From NCBI GenBank assembly GCA_029776065.1, contig JARVJP010000009.1, forward strand, positions 322,514 through 386,513: 64,000 nt of DNA, written 5' to 3'. The number at the start of each line of letters is the position of its first letter. Positions within the stretch are counted from its first letter, which is position 1. This stretch comes from Nitrososphaeria archaeon (GTDB lineage Archaea > Thermoproteota > Nitrososphaeria > JACIWG01). The notes beneath the pieces were generated by a model. The model ran no database searches and was not told the origin of the DNA. It worked only from the letters and a program-made list of their open reading frames with translations. Positions 32,500 to 40,631 of the stretch are shown here, one piece after another. The position numbers and the translations under genes were made by a program.

Positions 32500-32745
32500 A
32501 ATAATCTATGTTATGATTCCAATGTTCCCTTTCGAAGCAGTTGAGAGGAAATTTCGCATAGAGGCAACTTCCAATATTGCCATATTTCCTCCTGTGAACA
32601 TTCCTCCAATGAAGCCATATCGTTCAACTAAAACGGTTTCTATTCCCTCTGTGCTGAAGCAATCGCTGCTACAGCTCCAGAGCGCTTCCCCCTCACTTAA
32701 ACTGTCAGTTAAAGCCTCATGATACGCCTCTTGAAACTCCACATC
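32500..32745 (-). pseudogene. Remnant of an FAD-dependent oxidoreductase
   Basis: Two frames together give the Rossmann start of a FAD oxidoreductase: SGAVAAIASAQRE (GxGxxAA region) in one frame, then IETVLVERYGFIGGMFTGGN in another. Only about 60 residues survive, without the rest of the enzyme, so this is a fragment. Neighbours on both sides are also debris or single small frames. Confidence 0.55.
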
Positions 32746-32871
32746 TTACTTATCACTAATCCGCTTAAAAAACAACAAAGTTTTGGCAGCACTACCAAAC
32801 CTGAAGGTTCTGTCAAACTCCTCCAAAAGTATGTCATAGCGTCTCTTAAGCCATTCAGGCATTTTTTCCAT
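32746..32871 (-). CDS. Short protein or truncated gene, 41 aa
   Basis: ATG frame too short for usual cut-offs: EKMPEWLKRRYDILLEEFDR, then TFRFGSAAKTLLFFKRISDK. The W..RRY..L...F pattern resembles the opening of a larger domain, so this may be the intact N-terminus of a truncated gene. It lies directly upstream of the FAD oxidoreductase remnant and could have been its neighbour. Confidence 0.35.
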   Translation of the reverse strand: MEKMPEWLKRRYDILLEEFDRTFRFGSAAKTLLFFKRISDK

Positions 32872-32950
32872 GTGCTATAGAAAGAAACATAAGTTTTCAC
32901 TTATGTTTTTGACCTCACCTATAAAAGCATTCGGCGAGTAAGTTTCGGTA

Positions 32951-33024
32951 CGCCGCTGGGAGGATTTGAACCTCCACTCGACTGGTTAACAGCCAGCCGC
33001 TTTACCGGGTTAAGCTACAGCGGC
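32951..33024 (-). tRNA. tRNA-Asn(GTT)
   Basis: Complement strand: acceptor GCCGCTG/CAGCGGC, discriminator G, D-arm with AGC...GC, anticodon loop CTGTTAA (GTT), T-arm GGAGG-TTCAAAT-CCTCC; no CCA and no intron. A TATA-like GGTTAAATAATC lies about 35 bases upstream. Confidence 0.93.
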
Positions 33025-33068
33025 ACATTTTTGGAGGGTGTTTATTTGATTATTTAACCTTTGTAGTC

Positions 33069-33272
33069 TTAAATGATCTTCGCTATGAGCGACAGTACCC
33101 CTATAACTATCATTATGATTGCGAGGATCTGAAACATCCATGAGAGTGCTGGGTATAAGTCCGTTGTTAGAGTCATGTATTCGACGAACACTCCTGCTAT
33201 AAGTAAAATTAGTCCCAGAATCTTCGTTACGAAGTTAAGCCTAGTTTCTTGTGTCTGTTCACTCATACTCAA
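33069..33272 (-). CDS. Two-helix membrane protein, 67 aa
   Basis: Short polar N-terminus, then two hydrophobic helices (about 16-34 and 44-65): VTKILGLILLIAGVFVEYM and LAIIMIVIGVLSLIAKII. No family recognised. Lies just downstream of Top6A, in the same direction, with 31 bases between, and may be the last gene of that operon. Confidence 0.6.
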   Translation of the reverse strand: MSMSEQTQETRLNFVTKILGLILLIAGVFVEYMTLTTDLYPALSWMFQILAIIMIVIGVLSLIAKII

Positions 33273-33303
33273 TCTAGCTTTAATGTACTACATATAACTT
33301 TTT

Positions 33304-34422
33304 CTAATTTTCTTTGATCCCCTTTAGCTTGTCTGGAAGGTACTTGTCCACTATGTAGTCTAAAGAGTACTTGGAGAAGGCTTCTAGCTCCGCCTTCTTC
33401 TGCTTTTTTATGAACATATCAAGCTCTTTTTGAAATGTTGCATCCTTGTATCTGGGATCATTTTTTAATTCATAAGCTCTTTTTATGTCCTCGTCTTTAA
33501 GTTTGACATATGGTAGCTTGTATGTTTCTATGTCTGTAGCTGTGACCCCGATCCATTTTGCGGTCGGAACCGTCAACTCCGTTAGGTGTGCCGCGTTCGC
33601 TGACCCAGATGCTATAACCATGTAGATGTGCATTCCATAAGGATCTGCATCTGTAAGGACATAGATCGGTAACCCAAGCTCCTGATTTAGTCTTCTAAGG
33701 AAGTACCTAGTTGATCTCGGTGGTTGTCCTGCAGTGTCGACAATAAGTGCTTTATATCTCTCATGTACTTTGTTCTCTACGAACCTTGTAAAAAGTCCTC
33801 CCTTTTCAACTGCGAACACGACATTTGCTGAGGTCTTTACCAACTCTGCTGTGCTTAAACTAGGCCCTATTAAGTAACCATCTGGGTGTGAAACCAAGTT
33901 CAACCTCTTTCCCTCATGACCTGGTACGGTGTATTCTATTGTTAAATCGCCGTATATTGCGCTTCTCTCTTCTGGGTAGACGTTATAGTCTTCTCGAGCC
34001 TTGCGTAGTAACGCCTCTAAGTCTGTTATTATTTCATCTGATTCAGCTTGGTCTTTGAAGTCTATGTTAAATGCTTGAGCTGAGTAATAGACATCTCTAA
34101 GGGTGGAAGTCTTTCCCTCCCTTAATAGCTTCTCAACAAAGAAAGCAAGCCATATTGTTTGAGTGAAAGGTCTTATATGTTTGATGTTCTTTGAACTCCT
34201 TTTCACAACATTTTGCCCTACAACATACTGCTTTAGATCCTTATCGTACACGATGTTCTTGACAGACCTGCTCGGCATACTAATTTCAGGAAAGACTCCT
34301 AAATTTATATCGTCGTAAATCTTTGCCCCCAACTCAGTTAGAAGCTTACGGACTTCCTTTTTCCTAACTATTGGCGAAGTCTTCAATCGTTTTCTGCCCC
34401 TCTCCTTTCCTCCCTTCTTCAC
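33304..34422 (-). CDS. top6A: DNA topoisomerase VI subunit A
   Basis: 372 aa, Spo11-type. The winged-helix domain contains the catalytic tyrosine in LRDVYYSAQAF, and the Toprim domain follows with VFAVEKGGL and LTDADPYGMHIY (DxD metal site). With Top6B it forms the A2B2 type IIB topoisomerase that relaxes and decatenates DNA. The start overlaps the end of top6B by 59 bases, implying translational coupling. Confidence 0.97.
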   Translation of the reverse strand: MKKGGKERGRKRLKTSPIVRKKEVRKLLTELGAKIYDDINLGVFPEISMPSRSVKNIVYDKDLKQYVVGQNVVKRSSKNIKHIRPFTQTIWLAFFVEKLLREGKTSTLRDVYYSAQAFNIDFKDQAESDEIITDLEALLRKAREDYNVYPEERSAIYGDLTIEYTVPGHEGKRLNLVSHPDGYLIGPSLSTAELVKTSANVVFAVEKGGLFTRFVENKVHERYKALIVDTAGQPPRSTRYFLRRLNQELGLPIYVLTDADPYGMHIYMVIASGSANAAHLTELTVPTAKWIGVTATDIETYKLPYVKLKDEDIKRAYELKNDPRYKDATFQKELDMFIKKQKKAELEAFSKYSLDYIVDKYLPDKLKGIKEN

Positions 34423-35977
34423 TCACATTTACTTTTTCCTCTTCTACTGCTTCCTCTCTACTCTGTTCAAGTAGTCTTTTATAGTTAGGTGGCTTGTTTT
34501 CCCCAGCAAGTTCTTTAGCGAATCCTGCGATCAGTGGAAGGTATTTCATATACAAGTTGATCTTTCTTTTCTCATGTTCCTCAGAAGTTCTTCTAGAGAG
34601 ATATGCTGAAAGCTTTCTCAAGGTTTCTCTAAGAGCGTTTTTAAGTTCTCTTTCGATCTCGGGTCTGTCTGCTATGTATTCCTTTCCTACGGTTTTGTAT
34701 GGTATTCTAGTTGAACTAATGTTGACTACCACAGCTATTGGTGCCTCTAGAGGTATTTTGTACCTCTTCCAATCGATCTCTTCGTTGATGACCTTCCACG
34801 CGACGTCGGATGCTTCGTCATATAGCAAAGGAATTCGATTAGCATATCTATACAACTTTATCCCCTTGTCTAATTGCCTTCCTCCGTAAGCGAGAGCTAA
34901 CTCAACTATAAATGGAAAGCCTGAGTAGGCTGAGGGTGGTCTAACAACTACTGTAAAAAACTCTGGAGCAAGCTCCTTTATTATGCCCGCGGAGAAGATC
35001 TTTTCTCCAAGTGGTGATAAGCAGTTGGCGTCTGGTGGTAGAAATTCTTCAAATTTATGCATGGAGGAAACGAGGTTTACTATTTCCTCGTCTGTTAGAC
35101 TTTTGGGATCTCTATTAGGGTCTAAGCCTGCGAACTGTAAGAACTTGATAGCTGTCTTTGCCCCCACACGGTGGAATCTTTTTGGCATGAACTTTGATAG
35201 TGTAAGCTCCTTGCTTTGTCTGATCATTCTCCTCATAAATTCAACATCTATGCCATAAGGATGTGGTAATGTTTCTTTAGGCGGTGGAGGCATTTCTTGG
35301 GTGGTCATAAGATAGTTGTATATTCTACCCATTGGGTCGACAAAGGTTATGTTCGCGTATGGGACAACAAGTGCTGTCTGCTTAAAGTACTCTTGTATCT
35401 TCTGAGATGACCTTAAATAGTCGCCTTCTACAACAACTTCCACTACTGTCCCCTTTATTTTTCTAGCATCATCAACCTTCTTATCCAATATTATTGGTTT
35501 ATTTTTCTCAATATCTATCATCAATGTTAAAGAATATTTTTTGATACCATCTGTTGAAGTCTGTATCTTTACAGGTTTGTTTGAAGTTATTTGCCCGTAA
35601 AGAATTGCCATAGTCCCTCCTAGACCGAACATTCCTCTTGACTGTCTAAGCTTGTATTTAGATCCATAGAGTACTTTGCCAAAAGCTTCTGCTATGTAGT
35701 CAGGTGCTACACCAGGTCCATTGTCCTGTACCCTCACAAGGTATTTTCTTGGATCCTCGTTTTCTGAGGGGTCAAATGGTGTTATTCTGGTATAAATTTC
35801 GGGGGGAATTCTCTCAATTTCGCAGGCATCAAGGGAGTTTTCAACAAGTTCTCTTACTGTAGAATAGAGCGCCCTAGAGGGGTTTGTAAATCCTGCTAAA
35901 TCCCTGTTTCTGTAAAAAAAGTCGCTAGGCGATATCTCTGAAAATGTTTCCTTCAAATTTTCTCCCTCTTCTCCCAA
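34364..35977 (-). CDS. top6B: DNA topoisomerase VI subunit B
   Basis: 537 aa. GHKL ATPase motifs are intact: REVVENSLDACE-like RELVENSLDA, VQDNGPGVAPDYI, and the G-rich lid SRGMFGLGGTMA. A helix-two-turn-helix and transducer domain follow. The last 50 residues are highly charged and overlap the Top6A start. ATP binding closes the B dimer and drives strand passage. Overlaps the upstream KH gene by 25 bases. Confidence 0.97.
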   Translation of the reverse strand: MGEEGENLKETFSEISPSDFFYRNRDLAGFTNPSRALYSTVRELVENSLDACEIERIPPEIYTRITPFDPSENEDPRKYLVRVQDNGPGVAPDYIAEAFGKVLYGSKYKLRQSRGMFGLGGTMAILYGQITSNKPVKIQTSTDGIKKYSLTLMIDIEKNKPIILDKKVDDARKIKGTVVEVVVEGDYLRSSQKIQEYFKQTALVVPYANITFVDPMGRIYNYLMTTQEMPPPPKETLPHPYGIDVEFMRRMIRQSKELTLSKFMPKRFHRVGAKTAIKFLQFAGLDPNRDPKSLTDEEIVNLVSSMHKFEEFLPPDANCLSPLGEKIFSAGIIKELAPEFFTVVVRPPSAYSGFPFIVELALAYGGRQLDKGIKLYRYANRIPLLYDEASDVAWKVINEEIDWKRYKIPLEAPIAVVVNISSTRIPYKTVGKEYIADRPEIERELKNALRETLRKLSAYLSRRTSEEHEKRKINLYMKYLPLIAGFAKELAGENKPPNYKRLLEQSREEAVEEEKVNVSEEGRKGEGQKTIEDFANS

Positions 35978-36522
35978 AGTTGTAATCTCTCAAGTTTTAA
36001 CCTCGTCCTTCTTTTCTGCAACCTCTCGTAAACGGTTTTATGTTGGCTGCCTTGTGCTAATGTCTCAATTGCTTCTTTGGCCGCCTTTACGTCATCTATA
36101 GTCCCGATTATTGAAACAGTGTGACCATAGACTGATATATATGTGTCTGTTAGTTCCTCAATTATTCTACGCGCCTTTCCTTCGGCCCCTATTATTCTCC
36201 CTTTGATTCTGATCAGGTTTGACTCCGACTTTCCAGCGTAGTCTGTTAAATCGATTATGTATAGAGCATATTCTTCGTCCAACAACGCTTTTGCCCTTTC
36301 GTAAGAGAAACCTCTACCAATAGCTTTGACAATGTCTATAACTCGGGTTAACCCCACTATATTAGTCTGATCTTCGGTTGAAACGGTTATCTGGCCAGTT
36401 TCGCTGTCGACTTCGATCAGAACATTGCAGAGTTTCTCTAATGCCTCCTTTATTCTTCCCCCTTTACCTATTAAAGCCCCCACCCTTTCCTTGGGGATCT
36501 TTGTATCCATTTTTAGAGCCAT
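35953..36522 (-). CDS. KH-domain protein, Dim2/Krr1 (Pno1)-like ribosome biogenesis factor
   Basis: 189 aa with two KH domains: first with IGKGGRIKEALEKL (GxxG loop) at about 18-31, second around 100-165 with IIGAEGKARRIIEE. Archaeal Dim2 homologues bind the 3' end of 16S rRNA and act with RIO1 and aIF1A in small-subunit maturation. Gene order matches: it overlaps rio1 by 10 bases. Confidence 0.9.
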   Translation of the reverse strand: MALKMDTKIPKERVGALIGKGGRIKEALEKLCNVLIEVDSETGQITVSTEDQTNIVGLTRVIDIVKAIGRGFSYERAKALLDEEYALYIIDLTDYAGKSESNLIRIKGRIIGAEGKARRIIEELTDTYISVYGHTVSIIGTIDDVKAAKEAIETLAQGSQHKTVYERLQKRRTRLKLERLQLWEKREKI

Positions 36523-37304
36523 CTTTTATTAATCCCTCTTAATATTCTATTCTCATCAAAGACTTCTACCCCATTTCTTTTAAAAAATCGGTTTATATTT
36601 CTAATATCCCTTATCAAGAATTCTAAAGCGTTAGGGTGGGAAACTTCAACCGCTGATCCGAAGTCGAAGAGGCAGATTCTGCTCCCTAACTTGAATATAT
36701 TGTGTTCTGAGAGGTCAGCGTGTACTAAGTTTGCCTTAAGGTAAAGTCGTCTAATCGCTCTTAAGACTTTAATGTAATCTGTCTTGGTTGACTTGGTTTC
36801 CAGTAGAAGTGGTGCCTTTTTCCCATTAATGCCTATAAACTCCATGACGAGAACATTACCAAGAACCATTATTGGCTTAGGAACGTCCACTCCATTATCA
36901 TAAGCAGTCCTCAAGTTGACATATTCTTTCTTTGCCCAAAGTAAAATAAGCCGATAACCACTGCGTTTCATTCCTTCAAATCTTTTATCCCCAATAATGT
37001 AAGGAAGTCTCTTTTTAAATTCCGCAGTTGAAGTCAAGAATATCTTTACTGCTACGGCATTACCGCCATAATCTCTCCCTAGAAAGATCTTTGACTCTTT
37101 CCCTGAGCCTATAGGTCCCTCAAGTTTGTAGAGGACCTTCTTTCTTGTAAGCTCATAAAGTATTCTCAAGGTTCTTCCATCCAAAGTCTGCTCCACAGTC
37201 TCCCTCTCATCCCTATCCTTCTGTTGTAAAACCCTTTTCTTCCCGTGGGTTGTTAGGCGAAAAAGTCTTCTAAGATCACTTTCAGTGTAAAAAGAGTCTT
37301 CCAT
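36513..37304 (-). CDS. rio1: RIO1-type serine protein kinase
   Basis: 263 aa. RIO kinase motifs: P-loop-like GPIGSGKESKIFLG, ATP Lys in VAVKIF, catalytic HADLSEHNIF, and metal loop DFGSAVEV. RIO1 promotes late 40S/30S maturation. N-terminal winged-helix-like part (about 1-60). Lies between aIF1A (3 bases upstream) and the KH gene, the standard archaeal cluster. Confidence 0.95.
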   Translation of the reverse strand: MEDSFYTESDLRRLFRLTTHGKKRVLQQKDRDERETVEQTLDGRTLRILYELTRKKVLYKLEGPIGSGKESKIFLGRDYGGNAVAVKIFLTSTAEFKKRLPYIIGDKRFEGMKRSGYRLILLWAKKEYVNLRTAYDNGVDVPKPIMVLGNVLVMEFIGINGKKAPLLLETKSTKTDYIKVLRAIRRLYLKANLVHADLSEHNIFKLGSRICLFDFGSAVEVSHPNALEFLIRDIRNINRFFKRNGVEVFDENRILRGINKRWL

Positions 37305-37307
37305 TAC

Positions 37308-37619
37308 CTATAACTCTTCAGGAAGATATTTATTTGCCTTGAGCCAATCTACTTGAGATATAGTATAGCGCCAGACGACGTCGGCCTTTTCGTCACCTTT
37401 GAACTCCCAGGGTGCAACTAAAACCACATCTCCTTCCCTAATCCATATTTTCCTCTTCAACCTTCCAATTATTCTACCTATCCTAGTTTTGCCATCAGAA
37501 CATTTTACAAGTATATGGTCACTTCCCATTAGCTTAATAACAACTCCTAAAAGCTCTCCTTCTCCGGGGAGGACTAATTCTTTAAGATCTTCTTCACTTA
37601 AGACTTTTCTTTTTCCCAT
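37308..37619 (-). CDS. Translation initiation factor aIF1A
   Basis: 103 aa OB-fold: LLGVVIKLMGSDHILVKCSD, KTRIGRIIGRLKRKIWIREG, DVVLVAPWEF. It stimulates 30S binding of initiator tRNA and mRNA. Six bases separate it from DUF424. The plus frame in the same place is its shadow. Confidence 0.95.
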   Translation of the reverse strand: MGKRKVLSEEDLKELVLPGEGELLGVVIKLMGSDHILVKCSDGKTRIGRIIGRLKRKIWIREGDVVLVAPWEFKGDEKADVVWRYTISQVDWLKANKYLPEEL

Positions 37620-37625
37620 ATTCTA

Positions 37626-37943
37626 TCACCTTATAAATTTGAATATCATCAAAAAAGACACGCTTTTAACCTTTTTAACAGCATCTTTGTGAGCAAAACC
37701 ATTCTCTACTGCGAATCGAACACATCTGTTTCCGGTTAGGTTTATTATCTGAGCACTCTTCAAGAGATTTAGAAGTTCACCTTCGTCGATTTTCTCTCCA
37801 CTATAGAAATCTTCAGAAATATTAATCTCAAGTTCGCCTTCTTTAAGTCTTGTTCCACAGACTTCCTCATCGCATATATTGACCATTTTATAATCCTTTG
37901 ACTTTATAACCCTTAGTAGATAACTTCCTCTTTCTTCTGGCAA
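37626..37943 (-). CDS. DUF424 protein
   Basis: 105 aa with the DUF424 signature INLTGNRCVRFAVENGFAH near the C-terminus and a CDEEVCGTRLKEGE core. Starts at TTG 37943 directly after the aIF2-beta stop, with GGTGA upstream. Conserved in archaea beside translation genes; molecular function unknown. Confidence 0.85.
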   Translation of the reverse strand: MPEERGSYLLRVIKSKDYKMVNICDEEVCGTRLKEGELEINISEDFYSGEKIDEGELLNLLKSAQIINLTGNRCVRFAVENGFAHKDAVKKVKSVSFLMIFKFIR

Positions 37944-38363
37944 CTATTTTTCACCTATTGGGGATTTACCTCCACATGCTTCGCAAACTAGAAACTCCAT
38001 TCTTTTCTCCTTTGTTAAGTTAGTATCAGGGCTACCACAAACAGGGCATTTCACCCTCTCATTAACATACTTTTCAATAACAGCTGTGATGGTTCTCTCA
38101 TCCCTCCTACCAATTAGAATAGCCCTCTCACCATCTAATGAAGCTGGTACAGCTAACTTCTTAGCTAAGTACATTAGAAACTTATTTGGATCCCTCCTCA
38201 AAATCCTTGGAAAGTCCATATAATTTCTAATAATGGTCTTGTTACCTAACCAAATAACGTTAGCCTTTGGCAAGTCAAGTCTCCATGTTTTAGACTGGTC
38301 AGTCAGCTTACTCTTCTCTCTTAATCTCTTCAAGAGTTCATCATATGATAGACTCAAATTCAC
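37944..38363 (-). CDS. Translation initiation factor aIF2, beta subunit
   Basis: 139 aa. Middle alpha/beta domain (LRRDPNKFLMYLAKKLAVPA) and C-terminal zinc ribbon (CPVCGSPDTN then FLVCEACGG). With alpha and gamma subunits it delivers initiator Met-tRNA. First gene of the information operon; promoter probably within 38364-38482, shared with the divergent MTAP gene. Confidence 0.95.
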   Translation of the reverse strand: MNLSLSYDELLKRLREKSKLTDQSKTWRLDLPKANVIWLGNKTIIRNYMDFPRILRRDPNKFLMYLAKKLAVPASLDGERAILIGRRDERTITAVIEKYVNERVKCPVCGSPDTNLTKEKRMEFLVCEACGGKSPIGEK

Positions 38364-38482
38364 TTCTACACTGCTCTAAAATTCACTACTATAATAACGT
38401 TAAGCCAGCAATAAGTCGATTCATTCTGTCTCTTAACAATTAAATCGTAAGAGAAATATATTCGGAAGCGGGACTGTTATGC

Positions 38483-39223
38483 ATGCACTCACCAAAATTT
38501 GCTATTATAACTGGTACAGGTATGCTTAAACTCTTTGAACTTGAAGAAAGGAAAGACATCGAGACCCCTTATGGGAGTTCCTCTTTGTACAGCGTAAAGG
38601 ACTTAGAGCATATATGTTATCTTCCAAGGCATGGGGCGAACTATACCTTACCCCCTCATAAGATAAATTATAGAGCAAACATTTATGCACTAAATAAGGT
38701 TGGTGTAAAATATGTTATAGCGACAAACGCTGTTGGTTCGCTACGAAAAACCTATTCTCCAGGCTCCTTTGTTTTACCTGATCAGACCTTAGATTTCACT
38801 AAGAGTAGGGTCTGCACATTTTTCGAAGGAGAAGATGGGAAGGTCGTCTTCACAGATGTAAGCGAACCCTACTCTAGGAAGGTCAGGTCAGCAATCATCG
38901 ACGCTGGTAAACGTTTGCAAATCAAGATTTACGATAAAGGTACATATGTTTGCACGGAAGGCCCAAGGTATGAGACTTCTGCTGAAATTAGAGCATTCAA
39001 AAAACTTGGTGCTGATTTAGTCGGTATGACCGGTGTCCCAGAAGTCTTTCTCGCAAAAGAGCTTGGCATAGAATACGCGACAATAGCGATCGTTACAAAC
39101 TACGCGGCAGGAATTACTAAGCAGATTTCACATAGCCTTGTAATGGACGTTATGATCAAATCTCAGGAAAAAGTTAAGCCACTGATTTTAGAATCAATTA
39201 GGGTCCTACAGGAAGGTGAATAA
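38483..39223 (+). CDS. mtnP: S-methyl-5'-thioadenosine phosphorylase
   Basis: 246 aa PNP/MTAP family: PRHGANYTLPPHKINYRANIY, ATNAVGSL, YVCTEGPRYETSAEIR and VGMTGVPEVFLAKELG. Cleaves methylthioadenosine with phosphate to adenine and methylthioribose-1-phosphate. Shorter than bacterial MTAP and may accept inosine or guanosine. Followed after 3 bases by a methylthioadenosine/SAH deaminase-type gene, a salvage pair. GGAAGGTGA at its end serves the next gene. Confidence 0.85.
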   Translation: MHSPKFAIITGTGMLKLFELEERKDIETPYGSSSLYSVKDLEHICYLPRHGANYTLPPHKINYRANIYALNKVGVKYVIATNAVGSLRKTYSPGSFVLPDQTLDFTKSRVCTFFEGEDGKVVFTDVSEPYSRKVRSAIIDAGKRLQIKIYDKGTYVCTEGPRYETSAEIRAFKKLGADLVGMTGVPEVFLAKELGIEYATIAIVTNYAAGITKQISHSLVMDVMIKSQEKVKPLILESIRVLQEGE

Positions 39224-39226
39224 AAA

Positions 39227-40585
39227 TTGAACTTGATAATAGATGGTGGAATTGTAGTCTCTGACAAAATAATTAAGGACGGTGCTGTGGTCGTTGAAGA
39301 CAACAGGATAGTCGCAGTAGGGTCATCAACGGAATTAAAGAGCAGGTATTCTGGATACGAACGTATAGATGCTGAAGGTTGCGCCGTCCTCCCAGGCCTA
39401 ATCAACACGCACACTCATGCTGCAATGTCCCTTCTCAGAGGTTATGCGGAAGGACTGCCTCTCTCTAAGTGGCTGAATGAAAAAATATGGCCTGTAGAAG
39501 CACATTTAAAGCCTAGAGACATCCAACTCGGAGCTGAGCTTGCCGCTTACGAATCTCTTCTATTTGGCTGTACTACATTGAATTCGATGTACTTCTACTA
39601 TGATGAAGGTAACGAGTTACAAGCATTCGAAAAGGTTGGAATAAGAGCTACAGTAGGGCACACTTTTTTTGAGAAGACATGGGAAGAGGGGTTGAAGATG
39701 ACAGAGCAGGTTGTAGTAAAATGGCATGGAAAAGATAATGGGCGTTTAAGAGTCAGCGTCTGCCCCCATGCACCATATTCCACTGGGCCGACTGCCTACG
39801 AAAATACTATTAGAATAGCAAATTGGCTGAGCGTGATGTATGGGCGCCAATACAAGATAATAATTCATACGCACGCAGCTGAGTCAAAGGATGAATGCGC
39901 AGAAACAAGTAAAGCATTCAATGTAGATACAAAAGAAGGTATAATCTCATACATGGCGAGACGTGGTTTTATTAGTCCGGATACACTTATCGCTCACGCG
40001 ATACATTTAACCGATACAGATGTTGAACTCTTAAAAAAATATGAGACAAAGGTCTCATTTAACCCTGTATCTAACCTAAAACTTGGTGTCGGAGTGCCTA
40101 ATGCAGTTGCCCTGCCTGAACAAGGTATTACTGTCTCCCTAGGAACCGATGGTCCCGCATCGAACAACACCTTAGACATGTTCGAAACAATGAAGGTCAT
40201 CTCGTTACTAATGAAGGGACTTTTCTTCGATCCTACCTTAGTGCCGTCAATCAACATATTCAAATACGCAACAGAAAATGGTGGAATCGCTTTAGGATAT
40301 AATGACCTTGGTGCAATAAGACCAGGATATCTTGCGGACATGATTCTTTTGGACCTTAAGGTTCCCCACGCAAAACCACTCTATAACATATACGATCATT
40401 TGGTTTTCTCTGCAAGGTCATCTGACGTAAAGACAGCTATAGTTAATGGAAGAATAGTTATGGAGAATAGACAGTTTCCTAACGTGAAACTTGACCGTCT
40501 CTTAGAGGAGGTGGAAAAGGCTAAAGAAGAATTGTTCCTTAGAATAGAAGATAGTAGCGCTTCTGGAAAAGGTAAGGAAGCGTAA
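39227..40585 (+). CDS. Amidohydrolase, 5-methylthioadenosine/S-adenosylhomocysteine deaminase family
   Basis: 452 aa TIM-barrel metal hydrolase. Metal ligands: NTHTHAAMSLLRGYAEG, IIHTHAAES, LIAHAIHLTD and SLGTDGPASNNT (catalytic Asp). TTG start at 39227 with GGAAGGTGA before it. Likely deaminates MTA, SAH or related nucleosides to inosyl forms. Coupled to MTAP. Substrate within the family cannot be fixed from sequence alone. Confidence 0.85.
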   Translation: MNLIIDGGIVVSDKIIKDGAVVVEDNRIVAVGSSTELKSRYSGYERIDAEGCAVLPGLINTHTHAAMSLLRGYAEGLPLSKWLNEKIWPVEAHLKPRDIQLGAELAAYESLLFGCTTLNSMYFYYDEGNELQAFEKVGIRATVGHTFFEKTWEEGLKMTEQVVVKWHGKDNGRLRVSVCPHAPYSTGPTAYENTIRIANWLSVMYGRQYKIIIHTHAAESKDECAETSKAFNVDTKEGIISYMARRGFISPDTLIAHAIHLTDTDVELLKKYETKVSFNPVSNLKLGVGVPNAVALPEQGITVSLGTDGPASNNTLDMFETMKVISLLMKGLFFDPTLVPSINIFKYATENGGIALGYNDLGAIRPGYLADMILLDLKVPHAKPLYNIYDHLVFSARSSDVKTAIVNGRIVMENRQFPNVKLDRLLEEVEKAKEELFLRIEDSSASGKGKEA

Positions 40586-40631
40586 AGGAAACGTTATAAT
40601 TTCTCTTTTAAACAGTTAGAGGCTGATAGCA

